Source: Adiantum capillus-veneris
Taxonomy: Eukaryota; Streptophyta; Polypodiopsida; Polypodiales; Pteridaceae
Reading direction: 5' to 3'
Length of the DNA stretch: 64,000 nucleotides
Assembly (NCBI GenBank): GCA_014529385.2
Contig: CM043943.1
Span: 98,005,855-98,069,854, forward strand
Part shown: positions 10,664 to 21,897 of the stretch, piece by piece
Layout of the letters: every line of letters begins with the position of its first letter
Numbering within the stretch: position 1 is the stretch's first letter
Position numbers and translations under genes: made by a program
The notes under the pieces: model-generated
Seen by the model: the letters and a program-made list of their open reading frames with translations, nothing else
Told to the model about the DNA's origin: nothing
Databases searched by the model: none

Positions 10664-10905
10664 TGTAATGGAATTGGCCTATTTAACGTGAGAGTAGCAG
10701 AATTTAATGAGAGTACTTTTGAGAAAAGACTTTGTGAGCATAGCGGGTGAACATAATTGAAAATAGCAACATAATCATAGCAATTAGTTAACTTGGCATG
10801 AACAATACTTTTGCAAGAGAGAGAATTTAGAGAACATGATAGCAGTTGAGGATCGGATTTATGTGGAGCCGGTCCCCCTTTAATAGGCATTTGTATTGTG
10901 ATTTC
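10664..10905 (-). repeat. Repeat R1 copy 1, first part, interrupted by Copia-A
   Basis: It starts TGTAATGGAATTGG and matches 50135-50377 closely. At ATTTC (10901-10905) the match breaks at the Copia LTR and resumes at 21898 after the Copia element. See R1 copy 2 for the interpretation as a long terminal repeat. Confidence 0.8.
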
Positions 10906-10933
10906 TGAAGTCGCGGAGCGGAGTGTGGATCGA

Positions 10934-10969
<36 letters not shown>

Positions 10970-11139
10970 TACACAAAGAGCTTAAACAGTACGCAGAGAA
11001 GTCGTTTGAAGGGTTATCTCCCAAAACCTTATTATCCACACAAGTATAAGTGAGTATATACAAAGAGTTAGTGATAAGTGAGTTAGGCGGGCGGGCGGCC
11101 ATATCCGTATAAGAGGCCACTTGGGCTTTAATCCCAACA
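10906..11139 (-). repeat. Copia-A 3' LTR (left)
   Basis: 234 bp, TG to CA ends. It contains a short (CA)n near 10935-10966 and the GGCGGGCGGGC tract. Compared with the right LTR it has several substitutions and a different (CA)n length. Confidence 0.9.
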
Positions 11140-11157
11140 ACCTCCCACTTAAAGTCC
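11140..11157 (-). other. Copia-A polypurine tract
   Basis: Immediately inside the left LTR, the minus strand reads CTTTAAGTGGGAGGT and then the LTR start TGTTGGG. This fits a primer for plus-strand synthesis in a minus-oriented element. Confidence 0.65.
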
Positions 11158-11223
11158 AATGTGGCACTTTAAGTAACTATAAATCTATGAACATAAATGT
11201 ACAAAGATTAACATGGCTGCCAT

Positions 11224-11889
11224 CTATCCAATGCCCAATAACTCACGACAATGCACAAAGCCCTCTCCTGGAAGTCCCTTTGTGAGTAGATCAACAGGAT
11301 TATCCTTGGTGTGGATCTTCAGCAGCAGTTGTATCTGATTGTCTTCAAGTACTTCCCTAATGAAGTGATATTTCACATGAATATGCTTAGTCTTCGAATG
11401 GAACACTGGATTCTTTGCCAATTGTATAGCACTTTGACTATCACAATATACCTCTGGCATATTTACTTTGATTCCCAAGTCTGCTACCAATCTACCAAGC
11501 CAAATAGCTTCTTTGCATGCCTCATTTGCTGCAACATACTCAACTTCTGTAGTAGACTGCGTAACACAATCTTGTAATCGAGATCGCCATGATATGGCAC
11601 CTCCAACCAATGTAAAGACATAACCTAATGTAGATCTCCTCCTATCCAAATCTCCTAATCTGAGTCAGTGTATCCTCTGACACTCAAATCCTGACTACCA
11701 TAGCATATGCACATACTCTTTGTATGTTTTAAGTACCTGAGACACATGACAATCTTGTTTGCTAAGTTTCACATATGGTGGCAATGGAACACTCAATGCC
11801 TTTCCCTTCTCCATATTGAAACGTTGCAAAACCTTGTCAATATACTTTGTTTGAGATAACCAAACCAACTTCTTTGATCTGTCTCTCTC
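11224..11889 (-). pseudogene. Copia-A RT C-terminus and RNase H, with internal deletion
   Basis: The segment 11695-11889 encodes the RT region with LVWLSQTKYIDKVLQRFNM. It then jumps from KLSKQDC straight to a YLKHTKSMCICYG-type sequence, so about 80-90 residues of the RT connection are missing. The segment 11224-11649 encodes the RNase H: RRSTLGYVFTLVGGAISW, STTEVEYVAANEACKEAIWL (catalytic Glu) and YCDSQSAIQLAKNP (catalytic Asp), ending in a stop after HCRELLGIG. A small frameshift near 11655-11665 separates the two. N1 separates this part from the rest of RT at 17456. Confidence 0.85.
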
Positions 11890-12052
11890 TGAAAGAACCC
11901 CAGGAGCTAGAGACCTGGATCCTTCACCCAACCACCCGTATTTATAGGCTCTTAGCCCTAGGATCCCCTTTCCACATTGCTAGCTGGCCCGTGGCCGGGG
12001 TCCGTGACCCCCCTCAGGGTAGGGCCCTGCCCGTAGGACCCGTGTCCTGACA
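11890..12052 (-). repeat. N1 3' LTR (left)
   Basis: 163 bp, TG to CA. It carries a minus-strand TATAAATA at 11939-11946, a likely promoter element when it acts as 5' LTR. The adjoining internal sequence at 12053-12066 reads AAAGGGGGGAGTAA on the minus strand, a good polypurine tract. Confidence 0.9.
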
Positions 12053-12149
12053 TTACTCCCCCCTTTGGAAGAGTTTTCGTCCTCGAAAACTAGTGGGAGA
12101 CTGAATCCTCACAAGTCATCTAGAACAATTGCTTAACCTTTATAAGGGC

Positions 12150-12465
12150 ATCTATGCTCGTAGCACCTTGTAGGGTATGTGCTCTCAGCACATCTGGTCA
12201 GCTATGCTCCTAGCAGACTTGTAGATCTTAGTTATGCTCTTTAGCATATGGATATCTCGTAGTAATGCTCCTTATCATATCTTCCAGTGTGTGCTTCTTA
12301 ACACATCTGGGAGTGGACAATCATTATCATAGCCATAGCAGAGTATGCTTGGATGATGTATGCTCTTAGCAACATATTGTTCATAGCAGTAGACTTTGCT
12401 TGTAGCGTATCTGTTAGAATAATAATAATATTTAGATACCAAAGTCAGTATGCTCTTAGCATAAG
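12150..12465. repeat. Cluster of small hairpins with core TGCT-loop-AGCA (N1)
   Basis: About eight copies of a short inverted repeat lie in about 320 bp. Clear ones are ATGTGCT-CTC-AGCACAT at 12177-12193, TATGCT-CTTT-AGCATA at 12233-12248 and TATGCT-CTT-AGCATA at 12449-12463. Weaker ones lie near 12153, 12203, 12264, 12287 and 12359. The core stem is constant while outer base pairs change on both arms together (G-C against A-T). Confidence 0.65.
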
Positions 12466-12978
12466 GAGACTTTCTTGCATGTGAAAAAGATGTTTCATCC
12501 GTGAAACAAAAAACATGTAACTAAGGTATTTCCATGCCGCCTCAGATAAGAACTTGTTGACCACTAGGGCCAATACATCTAGTGGGCATGCATCAACAAG
12601 CACGTATCCTAGCCTGTGAAACACACAAATGGAACTACAACCCTCCATAAAAATTTGTACTTACTTGTTACTGTAACAAGTCCACGTATCCGACAGTTTC
12701 TGGCCATGAACACTGTTCCTGATACTTTGTGCTATAATGGTCCAAAAACAGATTGACCAGCACAATGGGACTTTGTCACGACACATCATTAAAGAAAAGG
12801 GCGCCAGTGTCAGTCCCGGATTCTCACATAAACATCGTATGAATATGTCTCCAGAGGGATGGCAGTGTGCAACATCCCTGAGTATTTGAACTGCAAAGCT
12901 CAATCAAATACTGTGTGCGGAGGATACTTGAACACTCTGCGACAAGAGTGAGAGGACCCCATAACTTTCTCCACACTC

Positions 12979-13132
12979 AAATTCCATGAATTTCTCTATC
13001 TCAGACAACCTTTGCCCCGTCAGATTCCGTGAATCTGGTAAACAGAGTGAAACAACTGTTATTTCATCTGAGGCTTCCCGCGAATACATATGTGGTTGGA
13101 CAACTTTTGTCCCTCCAAATTCCGTGAATTTG
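12979..13132. repeat. Three hairpins with loop CRT and covarying stems (N1)
   Basis: AAATTC-CAT-GAATTT is at 12979-12993, CAGATTC-CGT-GAATCTG at 13021-13037 and CAAATTC-CGT-GAATTTG at 13116-13132. The last two sit at the ends of longer repeats that begin GACAACCTTTG and GACAACTTTTG. The G-C to A-T exchange in the stem keeps pairing. Confidence 0.7.
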
Positions 13133-13139
13133 GTTGCTT

Positions 13140-16100
13140 TGGGTTTTAGGGTGGAAGCTTTATCCTCGTAGGGAGAATACGGCAGCAGGACGTAACTAAA
13201 TCGTCGTAATTGTAGGAGATGCCGTGCATTAAAAAAAGGATCATAAGGCAAGATAAATGCCAAGAATCTGTTGATCCAAATAAGCTCAACCATAAATGAG
13301 CGAGTAAAACATGAGTAGGCAATCATAAATGCCATAGGCAATCTTAAATGCCAGAGAAAAAATCATGATCATATCGCCAATAAGACTGGGCAAAATAAAT
13401 GCCAATGCTCCATAATAAGATAGTCAATGGTGGAGAGACCACCCTTGGAAGAGAATATCGTGATCTTTAAAATAGCTTCCAATCCCGTGTGTCCTACACT
13501 TATGTGGGTAGACACCTTTGTCCCATCTTGAAAGTGAACAATTAAACCTTCAGGAGAGAAGCTGTTAATTGATCATGAGGAAAACTCATCGTTAACGACT
13601 CTAGGTAAACATCCTAGCTTCTCATCGGACAAGCCGTGCTTGCCGAGGGTTCCGTCTACTTGTGGAGAAGCAAGTAGGCAGTCAATGCTTGCCTTGTGCA
13701 AGTCATGAACACACCCGGTAGCTCCAGATGGGTGTGTGCCCTGCATATCTCGTAAGGTGACAACTATGACTCGTAGCCAGCTACACCAAATCCATCTCGC
13801 ATGGTGCGATGTGTGACAACATGCTTGGTCACACAAGTTTGGATGGACATCCCAATTAGGGAGACGTCAAAGCCGTGGTTTTCTTGTTGATTCGTATCGA
13901 ACTTAGCATGGCAGGCCTTGCCTAGCCATGATCCTGACAACTTGGCTCACAACCGAAGTATATGGCAGAGAAATCTTGTAGTAAGTTTACATCTTAAACA
14001 CCACCAACAAGTAGCCTGCAAACTTATAGTCAATGGAATAAAAAAATGACAGTCTCCATCAGCAAAAACTTAAAGTTGCTCGGAGTAAAAACTTACACTG
14101 TCTTGAGCAAAAATTTACGCTTTGCGGAAGCAAAAACTTGGCACATACTTTACCAAGGACTTGAGTAGTCAAAATGAATGCCAGAAGAAAACATAAGAAT
14201 ATCCTCATGCTGTGCATGGAACTCCATCACTGTAGTGGAATAGGCTTAAAATCAAGCCATTTGAAAACATGAAAACAGAAACTTGCTTGATGCCTCCTCG
14301 GCCATCTCAAACAACCGTCATTCTAACACTTACGTCGTTATGTAAAGAGAAAGACGTGAATACATACATGGCACCCGTATGCATGGTCATGGACACAAAC
14401 CATGTTTGAGGAATCATTAAGAATACCATACAAAAAATCTTACATGCAAAATTGATAACATGCATGCAAAATTAAAAGTGTATCTTGGCGAGGCTCAGAG
14501 CCTTCCTCCCGTCGAAGAAAAATCCACATGTTCGGTGCACGGAGCATGCAAGATCTCAACACCGGCTGTTAGTGTTACTTGTAGCCTTGCTTGTTTGCGT
14601 TTCGGCGGGCTTGAGTGGTTTTTTGACGGCCTTGCCGTCATGCAGCCCTTACCGCTTTTGCCGTGTAGGCTCGTACAATCTTCCAAGGGCAAGCTTGAGC
14701 AGTCTCAAGCTCCCAAGAAATAATCGTGAACTTTGCCTTGTAGAAGCCCGGAGCAATCCAGAGCCGTGCATGTCTTGCCTTCGGAGGCTATGTCCTCGCA
14801 GGCAACTTTGCTTTGTGAAAACCCAGAGCAATCCAGAGCCAGCAATCCAGAGCTAATCCAGAGCTTGAACGCAGCAGCATGACTACTATACAAATGTATA
14901 GACTTGGCCAATAAAGAGAATCCAATCACATACTTTGTAGTAAAAAGTATGCTCTTGAACTCAAGGCTCATAGCCGCTATTGGAGAAGATTCCACTTTGT
15001 CATACAAAGAGAACGGCTGGATTGTATCATCGGATACAATTGCATAGGGCCATGCCCTAGAAAAATCACTATTCGTATAGTGCATAAATGTTGTCATCAA
15101 AACCAAGAATGGTTTAGACATTTCTCCTATGCAATAGAATTTGCAACCAGAGAGAAATAGTTGGTGGCTCCTAGCCCCTAACCAAGCCGTGTCGAATAAA
15201 TGTTTACTCTGTAAGCCGTTGGTGTATGGCTTCCATTCCATACACACTCACAGCCTCCTGACCACTGAGAGAAGGACAATATAGCTATCTTTGCCATAGT
15301 CTTCTCTTTAAAATGTTTGTGCAGCTTGTGCATCACAAGGATTAACATGAAAATCGACCATCTTGGCCATAGGTCTTGCTTGTGGTTAGATTTCCGTAGG
15401 TGTCCACATTTCCTTGAAATTATGGACCATAAGTTGTAGAAGATGCACGGGAAAAAAGTTTTGTAATAGTGCAAGCTCATAGCTTACTCTGGCTCATACA
15501 CACTATACAAATCAATACCATTTGCATAAGCTCTCATAGCTTGTTATGTGAGAAACTCAGAGGTTGATCAAATCAAAAGTTGACTGATAACCTAGTTTCA
15601 AGTAACATAAGCTGTGCTTATCGAATCCTGTTTGTGCCTTGCACTAATGTAGTGATGGACAACAATCTCGCAGCTCTAGTCGTGTATCAAGAAACACCAA
15701 CATGCCATGCATGTGATGCTTGTATAGATATGAAACCATGAGTGGACGATGACCTCGCCAAATCCATAGTATATCTCCAAATAAAGGGACAAAATAAATG
15801 CCCATCCTTGTTGATGCTAGAACTTCTTGTCTACACTATACTTGCAGCCTTCTGCAAAGTTTGTGTATACGTAGGGAGCTTCAGTGAAGTTCTGAGACTT
15901 CATGAGAGAAACTCCTAACTTATCATCTCAAAGCCCGTGGCTAGCCAAGCTTGCCTCATAGCCTAGCTTCACATATTGACAAGCCTTTCTTGTCGAAATA
16001 TGTATAGGCTTTGCATCTTGCAAGCCACCAAACATGCTCCACATGTGGTGCATGCATTAATGCATGGTACAAGCTATGAATGAGTATGCCATGCATACCA

Positions 16101-16490
16101 CCCATAGCAAGCATCTACTAAAGCTCAAACATTTGCTTATGCTTTGCATAGACCACAAGCTCCTAGCCATGTGTCATGATTGAGTTGACCAAGTATTTGC
16201 AAACACAAGGGACTATCCACTTCATGCATCTAGAGGCTTACCCTCATCAAGCATACAAGGTCTGGGCAGCTCTATAAGGGACTTCCTATCATGCATGCAT
16301 GGTATAGATCATTGTGCAAAAAAGATATTCCCAAGGTAGCATAAACATTGACCAAAGACTATATATACATGCCGTTTTCTTCTCTCTTGAAAAGAAACAT
16401 GAAACAAGTATGTCTCATCTTTGCTAGCTTATAGCAAAGCATCATGCAACGAGCATCAAACTGGGAAAGAAACAGAACTTTAGCCGAGTT
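13140..16490. other. N1 internal region, non-coding
   Basis: No protein family is recognisable. Many short palindromes are present, such as AAGCT-CAT-AGCTT at 15473-15485 and the 16-bp perfect palindrome CATGCATTAATGCATG at 16051-16066. Recurrent words are AAATGCCA, GCCTTGC and GCCGTGC. Small ORFs on both strands lack any family signal. Confidence 0.5.
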
Positions 16491-16498
16491 ACCTTGCG

Positions 16499-16598
16499 GG
16501 CCGTGCGAAAGAACCAACAAAAGTAGAAATCCGGCTGGAGCCGTGCTCAAAGAACCAACAAAATCAAAATCCGGCTTGAGCCGTGCTCAAACTCAAAG
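16499..16598. repeat. About 40-bp tandem repeat in N1, 2.4 copies
   Basis: Units begin GCCGTGC and contain GAACCAACAAAA and ATCCGGCT. Copies lie near 16499-16539 and 16540-16579, with a partial third to 16598. Confidence 0.7.
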
Positions 16599-17269
16599 TT
16601 GTGCGGCTCTGCCATGCTTTGAAATGTTTCCGGCTCAAAGCTTAACACCTTGCCAATTTCTTAAAGCCGTGCGGGAGGGCCTATTTAACCAGCCTTGCTT
16701 GCTTGTACCCTTCGGCCTTGCCGGCATGGAGTTGTGCAGCTGTGCTTAGTTTTCAAGCCGTGCCGGGTCGAATTGGAGCTGTGCGGCACTGCGTTGCGAT
16801 GATATCATACCGGCTCATAGAGCCTGGTGACTTTATGGTTCGGAAGCAGGCGGCCTTGCCGCTTGCGGCTTGCGAAGCTTTGCTCCCAAAGCCCTTAGAG
16901 CTCCACTGTGGGCACGGCCTCTTAGGGTTAATTGGTTTGTGAAGCCCTAAGGCTTCACCATGTGAAACCAAGCAAAGGCATGGCGGGCTGAGCAGCGTGA
17001 GTGCGCCGATGGAAGAGAAGGGCATGGCGAGGGCTACGGGCCTCAGCACAAGGAGCTGCAGAAGCAACGAAAAACTCTGAGAACTGCCCTGCGAAGCCAT
17101 CAAGCCCACCTCCAGCCAATTCTGAGCCGGTCGCCTGCCATCTCCCCTTCGGCCTAAGAGCCGGTACCCGCGGCTCTTCCCCGACAGTTCTGCTCCTCTT
17201 CTTCTCCATGGCCTCGACGCCATGCATGCAAAAAAAATTCATGCTAAACATAGCTTGGCCACGATCTTC

Positions 17270-17287
17270 ACCAAGCTCTGATACCAA
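17270..17287 (-). other. N1 primer-binding site (tRNA-iMet type)
   Basis: Directly inside the right LTR the minus strand reads TTGGTATCAGAGCTTGGT. TGGTATCAGAGC is the standard complement of the plant initiator Met-tRNA 3' end and is used by most plant Copia elements. This sets the orientation and suggests a Copia-type mobilising partner. Confidence 0.85.
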
Positions 17288-17450
17288 TGAAAGAACCCCA
17301 GGAGCTAGAGACCTGGATCCTTCACCCAACCACCCGTATTTATAGGCTCTTAGCCCTAGGATCCCCTTTCCACATTGCTAGCTTGCCCGTGGCTGGGGTC
17401 CGTGACCCCCCTTAGGGTAGGGCCCTGCCCATAGGACCCGTGTCCTGACA
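17288..17450 (-). repeat. N1 5' LTR (right)
   Basis: 163 bp, TG to CA, with the minus-strand TATAAATA at 17337-17344. It differs from the left LTR at about four sites, all transitions except one, which implies a fairly recent insertion. Confidence 0.9.
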
Positions 17451-17455
17451 CTCTC

Positions 17456-17911
17456 ATTGTGCATACCAAGTATATGACTTGCCTCACCCATGTCTTTCAT
17501 GTCAAACGATTTTTCCATCTTTGACTTCAAAGCTGAAATTTCTTCCAAGTGTTTGCCAGCAATCAACATGTCATCCACATACAAAATAAGGATCAACCAA
17601 CTGCCATCCTTAGCCTTTTTTGTATATAGACAGTGATCGAACTCACTACGTTTGTAGCCTTGAGAAATCATAAACTTGTGGAACTTATGGTACCATGCCC
17701 TCGGTGATTGTTTTAAGCCATAAAGACTCTTTAACAATTGGCATACCAAATCTTCCTTGCCTTTCTCAACAAACCCTTCTGGCTGCTGCATGTAAATTTC
17801 CACATCTAAATCACCATGCAAGAACGTTTTCTTGACATCCATTTGGTGCAACACCAAATCCAATATAGCAACCAATGCAAGAAAGCACCTCAATGTAGTC
17901 ATCTTGACCAC
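17456..17911 (-). pseudogene. Copia-A reverse transcriptase, N-terminal and palm part
   Basis: The frame carries QMDVKKTFLHGDLDVEIYMQ (motif A, catalytic Asp), then LYGLKQSPRAWYHKF and ILYVDDMLIAG (catalytic YVDD). It ends at MGEASHILGMH, where the N1 target site lies. RT copies element RNA into DNA. The 5' side is separated from the integrase frame by stops around 17912-18025. Confidence 0.9.
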
Positions 17912-18025
17912 TAGAGAGAAGACTTCATCAAAGTCAATGCCTTGTTCTTGCTTAAAGCCCTTGGCAACGAGCCTTGCTTTGTACTTTGGCTGACTATCAT
18001 GAGTGGTGATCTTATACTAGTAAAC

Positions 18026-19075
18026 TCATTTACAAGGTAGAGCCTTTTTGCCCTGTGGTAATTTAACTAGCTTCCATGTCTGGTTTTTATGCAGAGCTGT
18101 CATCTCTGACTGCATGGCTAACTGCCATTTTTTTGAGTCAACCACTTGTAATGATTCCTTGTAACAAGATGGTTCTCCGCAATCTGTGAGCATGACATAA
18201 TTTAGAGATGGAACATAACGATCAGGTGGTTTGGAGACACACTCATAACGTCTCACCACAACTGATTTTGCCTCTCTAGCCACTATAGGCTGTTCCTGAG
18301 CCTGACCATGCTGTCTTGATGTGCTAGCACTAGGTCCAACTTCCCTGAAGACAACTCTTCTGATCTCCTCTGTCTTCTCTGGCTTAGTGTGAAACTTGGC
18401 TTCATTGAAATGCACATCATTGCTACGAATAACTTTTTTGGACTCAGGATCCCAAAGGCAGTAACCTATCTCGCCCGATCCTCCGTAGCCAAGAAATATA
18501 CACTTCTTGCTCTTTGGTTCTAACTTATTCTTGAACTCCTTAGGAATATGGCTATAATCTTTACAACCAAAGACTCTGAGATGATTATACGAAGGTGCCT
18601 TGCCTGTCCATAGCATCTCGACCACTGCACTCTTATCCAGAACCCTACTAGGAAACCTGTTGATCAAATGGACTATTGTAGCCACTGCTTCCGCCCAAAA
18701 TCCATAAGGCAACTCAGCATTTGACAACATGCTTCTGACCTTCTCTTGTATGGTCCTATTCATACGTTCTGCAACTCCATTTTGTGAAGGATTGTATGGT
18801 GCAATAAGTTCCCGCTTTATCCCTTTTGCTTCACAAAAGTCTTGGAAAGCCTTGGAAACATACTCTCCACCATTGTCAGTTTTCAAGCACTTCAGCTTCT
18901 GACCACTCTGATTCTCCACAAGATGCAAGAATGTCTTAAAGACCTTGAGCACCTCATCCTTGTGCTTCAATAAGTAAACCCATACTTTGCGAGAATAGTC
19001 ATCTATAAATGTACAAAAGTACGTTGCTCCCACTAGTGACAAACTAGGCATTGGTCCGCATAGATCACTGTGCAC
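18026..19075 (-). pseudogene. Copia-A integrase catalytic core and start of RT
   Basis: The DDE motifs are visible: MHSDLCGPM (first Asp), CLKTDNGGEYVS (second Asp) and NGVAERMNRTIQEK (Glu). HLRVFGCKDYSHIPKE and IFLGYGGSGEIGYCLWDP, the usual Copia C-terminal part, follow. The end, KKWQLAMQSEMTALHKNQTW, is the start of the RT region. Integrase inserts the cDNA into the genome. The frame is open for 349 residues but is cut off from its neighbours by stops. Confidence 0.9.
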
Positions 19076-19106
19076 AAGAGCTTACCGTTCGTCCCTACGA
19101 TTCCTC

Positions 19107-19660
19107 TTATCTGTGCGGTTCCTGTATTTGCTTACCATAAACACAATGCTCACAAAACTCAAAATCTTGAAATGAAAAACCAGGCAAATAACCATAATGA
19201 GAAAGTATTTCTATTCCTCTTTTTGACATATGTCCCAGCCTACGATGCCACAGTAACACACTTGGCTGCTCAATCACATTAATTACATGGTTTTTAACCT
19301 CTGAAACATGTAAAGTGTACAGAGTTCCTGACTTGTTGCCATGTGCTACAGTCATCGAACCTTTGGATATCTTCCAACCGCTGTTCCCAAAAACTGTCAC
19401 ATAACCCGCATCATCCAACTTCCCTGTACTGATCAAGCTCTTTCGGATTGCTAGAACATGTTTGACATTCTTGAGCCATAAAGAAGAGCCATTTTGAAAA
19501 TTCAACTGCACATCTCCCACTCCAAGTATGTCACAAACCTACTCATTGCCAAGTCTGACATAATCTTTAGTAGTCACATGTGATGTAAACCACTCTTTGT
19601 GCGGAGAAACATGTAAAGATGCCCCTGAATCGATAATCCAATCACTCATAGCATGTCCAT
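19107..19660 (-). pseudogene. Copia-A protease and GAG-pre-integrase domain
   Basis: MSDWIIDSGASLHVS at about 19610-19650 carries the aspartic protease active site (DSGA). Further on, VLLWHRRLGHMSKRGIEIL and FCEHCVYGKQ give the HHCC zinc-binding pre-integrase domain. A stop in the region of 19545 and frame changes at both ends break the polyprotein. Confidence 0.85.
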
Positions 19661-20563
19661 CCTCTGTAGTCAAGAATACAGAATCAAGATTGCTTGTGAA
19701 GCTGCTATACCAGAATCACTGTCTGAACCAGATCCTGTGACATTCACCTCTTCAATCTTCACTGAACTCTTCTTTTCATCTTGCTCAGAACTCTTTGTTT
19801 TGCCTTTTTCTTGTTTCCACTTCGTACAGTCTCTCTTTATGTGACCCTTCTTGCCACAATGGTAGCATTCTATGTCATCCTTTGACTTCGAGTCACGAGA
19901 CTTACTTCGGTTTTGTGCCTTCTTACCCTTCTTCTCTTTAGACTGTTGTCTCCCTCGAACAACCAAAGCACTATTGCCTTTGCCTTTGTCAATGTTCTTC
20001 CTATTCACTTCCTCTGTGAACAAGCTGCCTTCTACATTGGCACCTGTAAGACCTTCTGGCGCGACAGAATTACTTAACCCTATACGAAAAGTATCCCAAC
20101 TTTTTGGCAAAGTGATTAAGAGAAACATAGCCTTCACTGAATCTGGAAAGACTATCTCCTATGTTGTTAACTGGCTGAAAATTGTGTGAAATTCATTGAG
20201 ATGATTCAACATTGCTGTCCCTTCCTTCATCTTCAAATCCACCAATTTCTTGAGCGAGTAAATCTGAGAAGTAGCACTTTGTTTCTCGTACATACCACAT
20301 AGATTTTGCCATTTGCCATACGCTATAGTCTCTTTTGCTACGTTGAAGTAAACATTTTCTGCCAGTGTCAGCATGATTGTGGAACAAGCTAACTCTTCCC
20401 ACTCATCTTCAGCCATACCTTCTGGTCTCTCCCCTTTGAGCTTGAGTGGCTTCACTTGTTTTTTCTGCACCAAAACCAGCCAAATCTGCTTCTTCCAGAA
20501 TGGAAAGTTTGTGCCATCCAGCTCCTTTATGTTGTAAAGAGTCTCACTTTGAGAAGATGCCAT
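19661..20563 (-). pseudogene. Copia-A gag with CCHC knuckle, one in-frame stop
   Basis: The start is the ATG at 20563 (MASSQSETLYNIKELDGTNF), a classical Copia gag opening followed by the FWKKQIWLVL segment. A TAG at 20159-20161 interrupts the frame right after NEFHTIFSQLTT. The same frame continues with the basic linker and the zinc knuckle ECYHCGKKGHIKRDC, then an acidic Ser-rich tail. Gag packages the element RNA. Confidence 0.9.
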
Positions 20564-20773
20564 ATCTGCCAAACTGTTTACTCCTGGGAAAAATCCGGCA
20601 GAGTTTCCCCTATAAACCGGCCTCTGTACACAGTAAAAAAGTTGTAAACAACAAGCTGAACACCTCTCCTCAAGAACTGTCAGTATTTTGAAAATTTTTG
20701 ACAGAGTCTCCCCTGTAAACTGAGCTTTGGAAACCAAAAGATAGCTCAAAAACAACCATAAATAGCTGACCAA

Positions 20774-21629
20774 CTGACAAATCTAAGAATCTCTGTAATA
20801 TGCTATCGTGTAAGCAAACACTGTCTCCTGTCTGGGCGATCACACGGAACCTATATCTGTCTCAAGACTGAACCCTGAACAATGCCTCAACGGCCTGACG
20901 CATAAGATGCAATCCAGTGTCTACACAAAGTCATACATCCTATGGGATAAAAGTCACAGAAGAGGATGCGTGTAGAGGGGAACTCCAGCAACCTAATCCA
21001 CCTCACACTCGGTAACCCAGCCCCCAGTGCTTGGCTTCAAAAAACCTCACACACGACCCTCACAGATGGCTCAACAAACTGCCCAGAACCAGCATACATC
21101 CTACAATAGACCAATCACTGTCCTATGATCGCTGCGGCAGCCTGTCTGCTAGCATGACTCACAACTAGCAGACCCACAATCACAGTACATCAATCTGCAA
21201 TACATGCCAGTGGTGTCAAGCCGTCATATGGCCACACCTCCCCTGGAACCTGGCAAGCACAAGAAGTAGCAATGCAAACTGCAATATATATATCTGATGA
21301 TATATATGTGTACCTGGTCTATAGATGATGCTTTGAAGAAGAATGAGTGATGTATGTTGATGCCGATATTGATGCCGACCACCTCCTGCTTGCCAATCTA
21401 CACAAGACGGGTTTCTTTGCGGCTGAAACCTATCTTCTGATGTAGTGCTCAGAACGAAATTCTGAGGGCATAAACGGCTTCAAAAGGGCGGTTAAACCGC
21501 AGGTCACCTGCTGGAAGCACTCCCGGAACGCCGAATGTGAATTTCCAAGCTCCGTCTCCAGAATCTGCCTGAAAAGTGAACGCGTGCGCGATTACGCAAA
21601 ACCACACTGAACCAAGCTCTGATACTAAT
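20774..21629 (-). other. Copia-A 5' leader and primer-binding site
   Basis: This is untranslated leader between the right LTR and gag. At 21611-21628 the minus strand reads TTAGTATCAGAGCTTGG, matching the tRNA-iMet complement except at its first bases. No coding frame of note lies between 20774 and 21600. Confidence 0.7.
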
Positions 21630-21657
21630 TGAAGTCGCGGCGCAGAGCGTGGATCGA

Positions 21658-21755
<98 letters not shown>

Positions 21756-21897
21756 GAAGTCGTTTGAAGGGTTATCTCCCAAAACCTTATTATCGACACA
21801 AGGATAAGTGAGTATATACAAAGAGTTAGTGATAAGTGAGTTAGGCGGGCGGGCAACCATATCCGTATAAGAGGCCACTTGGGCTTCAATCCCAACA
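21630..21897 (-). repeat. Copia-A 5' LTR (right)
   Basis: 268 bp, TG to CA. It contains a (CA)n tract of about 96 bp at 21659-21755, longer than in the left LTR, which explains the length difference. Confidence 0.9.

Larger units (their letters stand above)
11890..17450 (-). mobile_element. N1, non-autonomous LTR retrotransposon nested in Copia-A RT
   Basis: Two 163-bp LTRs start TGAAAGAACCCC and end GTGTCCTGACA (11890-12052 and 17288-17450). They differ at only about four positions. The element is flanked by CTCTC on both sides (11885-11889 and 17451-17455), a 5-bp target-site duplication lying inside the Copia RT reading frame. A tRNA-iMet primer site abuts the right LTR and a polypurine tract abuts the left one, so it is oriented on the minus strand. 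The 5.2-kb internal region has no gag or pol similarity and no long coding frame. It is therefore mobilised, if at all, by proteins of another element. It is LARD-like, though with much shorter LTRs than classical LARDs. Confidence 0.9.
10906..21897 (-). mobile_element. Copia-A, Ty1/Copia LTR retrotransposon, defective
   Basis: Two LTRs starting TGAAGTCGC and ending CCAACA flank the element (left 10906-11139, right 21630-21897). Both sides are flanked by ATTTC (10901-10905 and 21898-21902), a 5-bp target-site duplication confirmed by the empty site in R1 copy 2 (50373-50377). The domain order on the minus strand is gag, protease, integrase, RT, RNase H, which defines Copia. N1 splits it in the RT gene, and the coding parts carry stops, shifts and an internal deletion. 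Without N1 it would be about 5.4 kb, typical of the family. Confidence 0.95.

Noticed and set aside
10570-11159. Minus-strand ORFs with (CV)n
   Set aside because: They are the CA repeat of the Copia-A LTR read in frame.
12052-17287. Captured host genes inside N1
   Set aside because: No frame in the core shows a recognisable domain or exon-like structure; small ORFs in the GCCGTGC-rich part are random.
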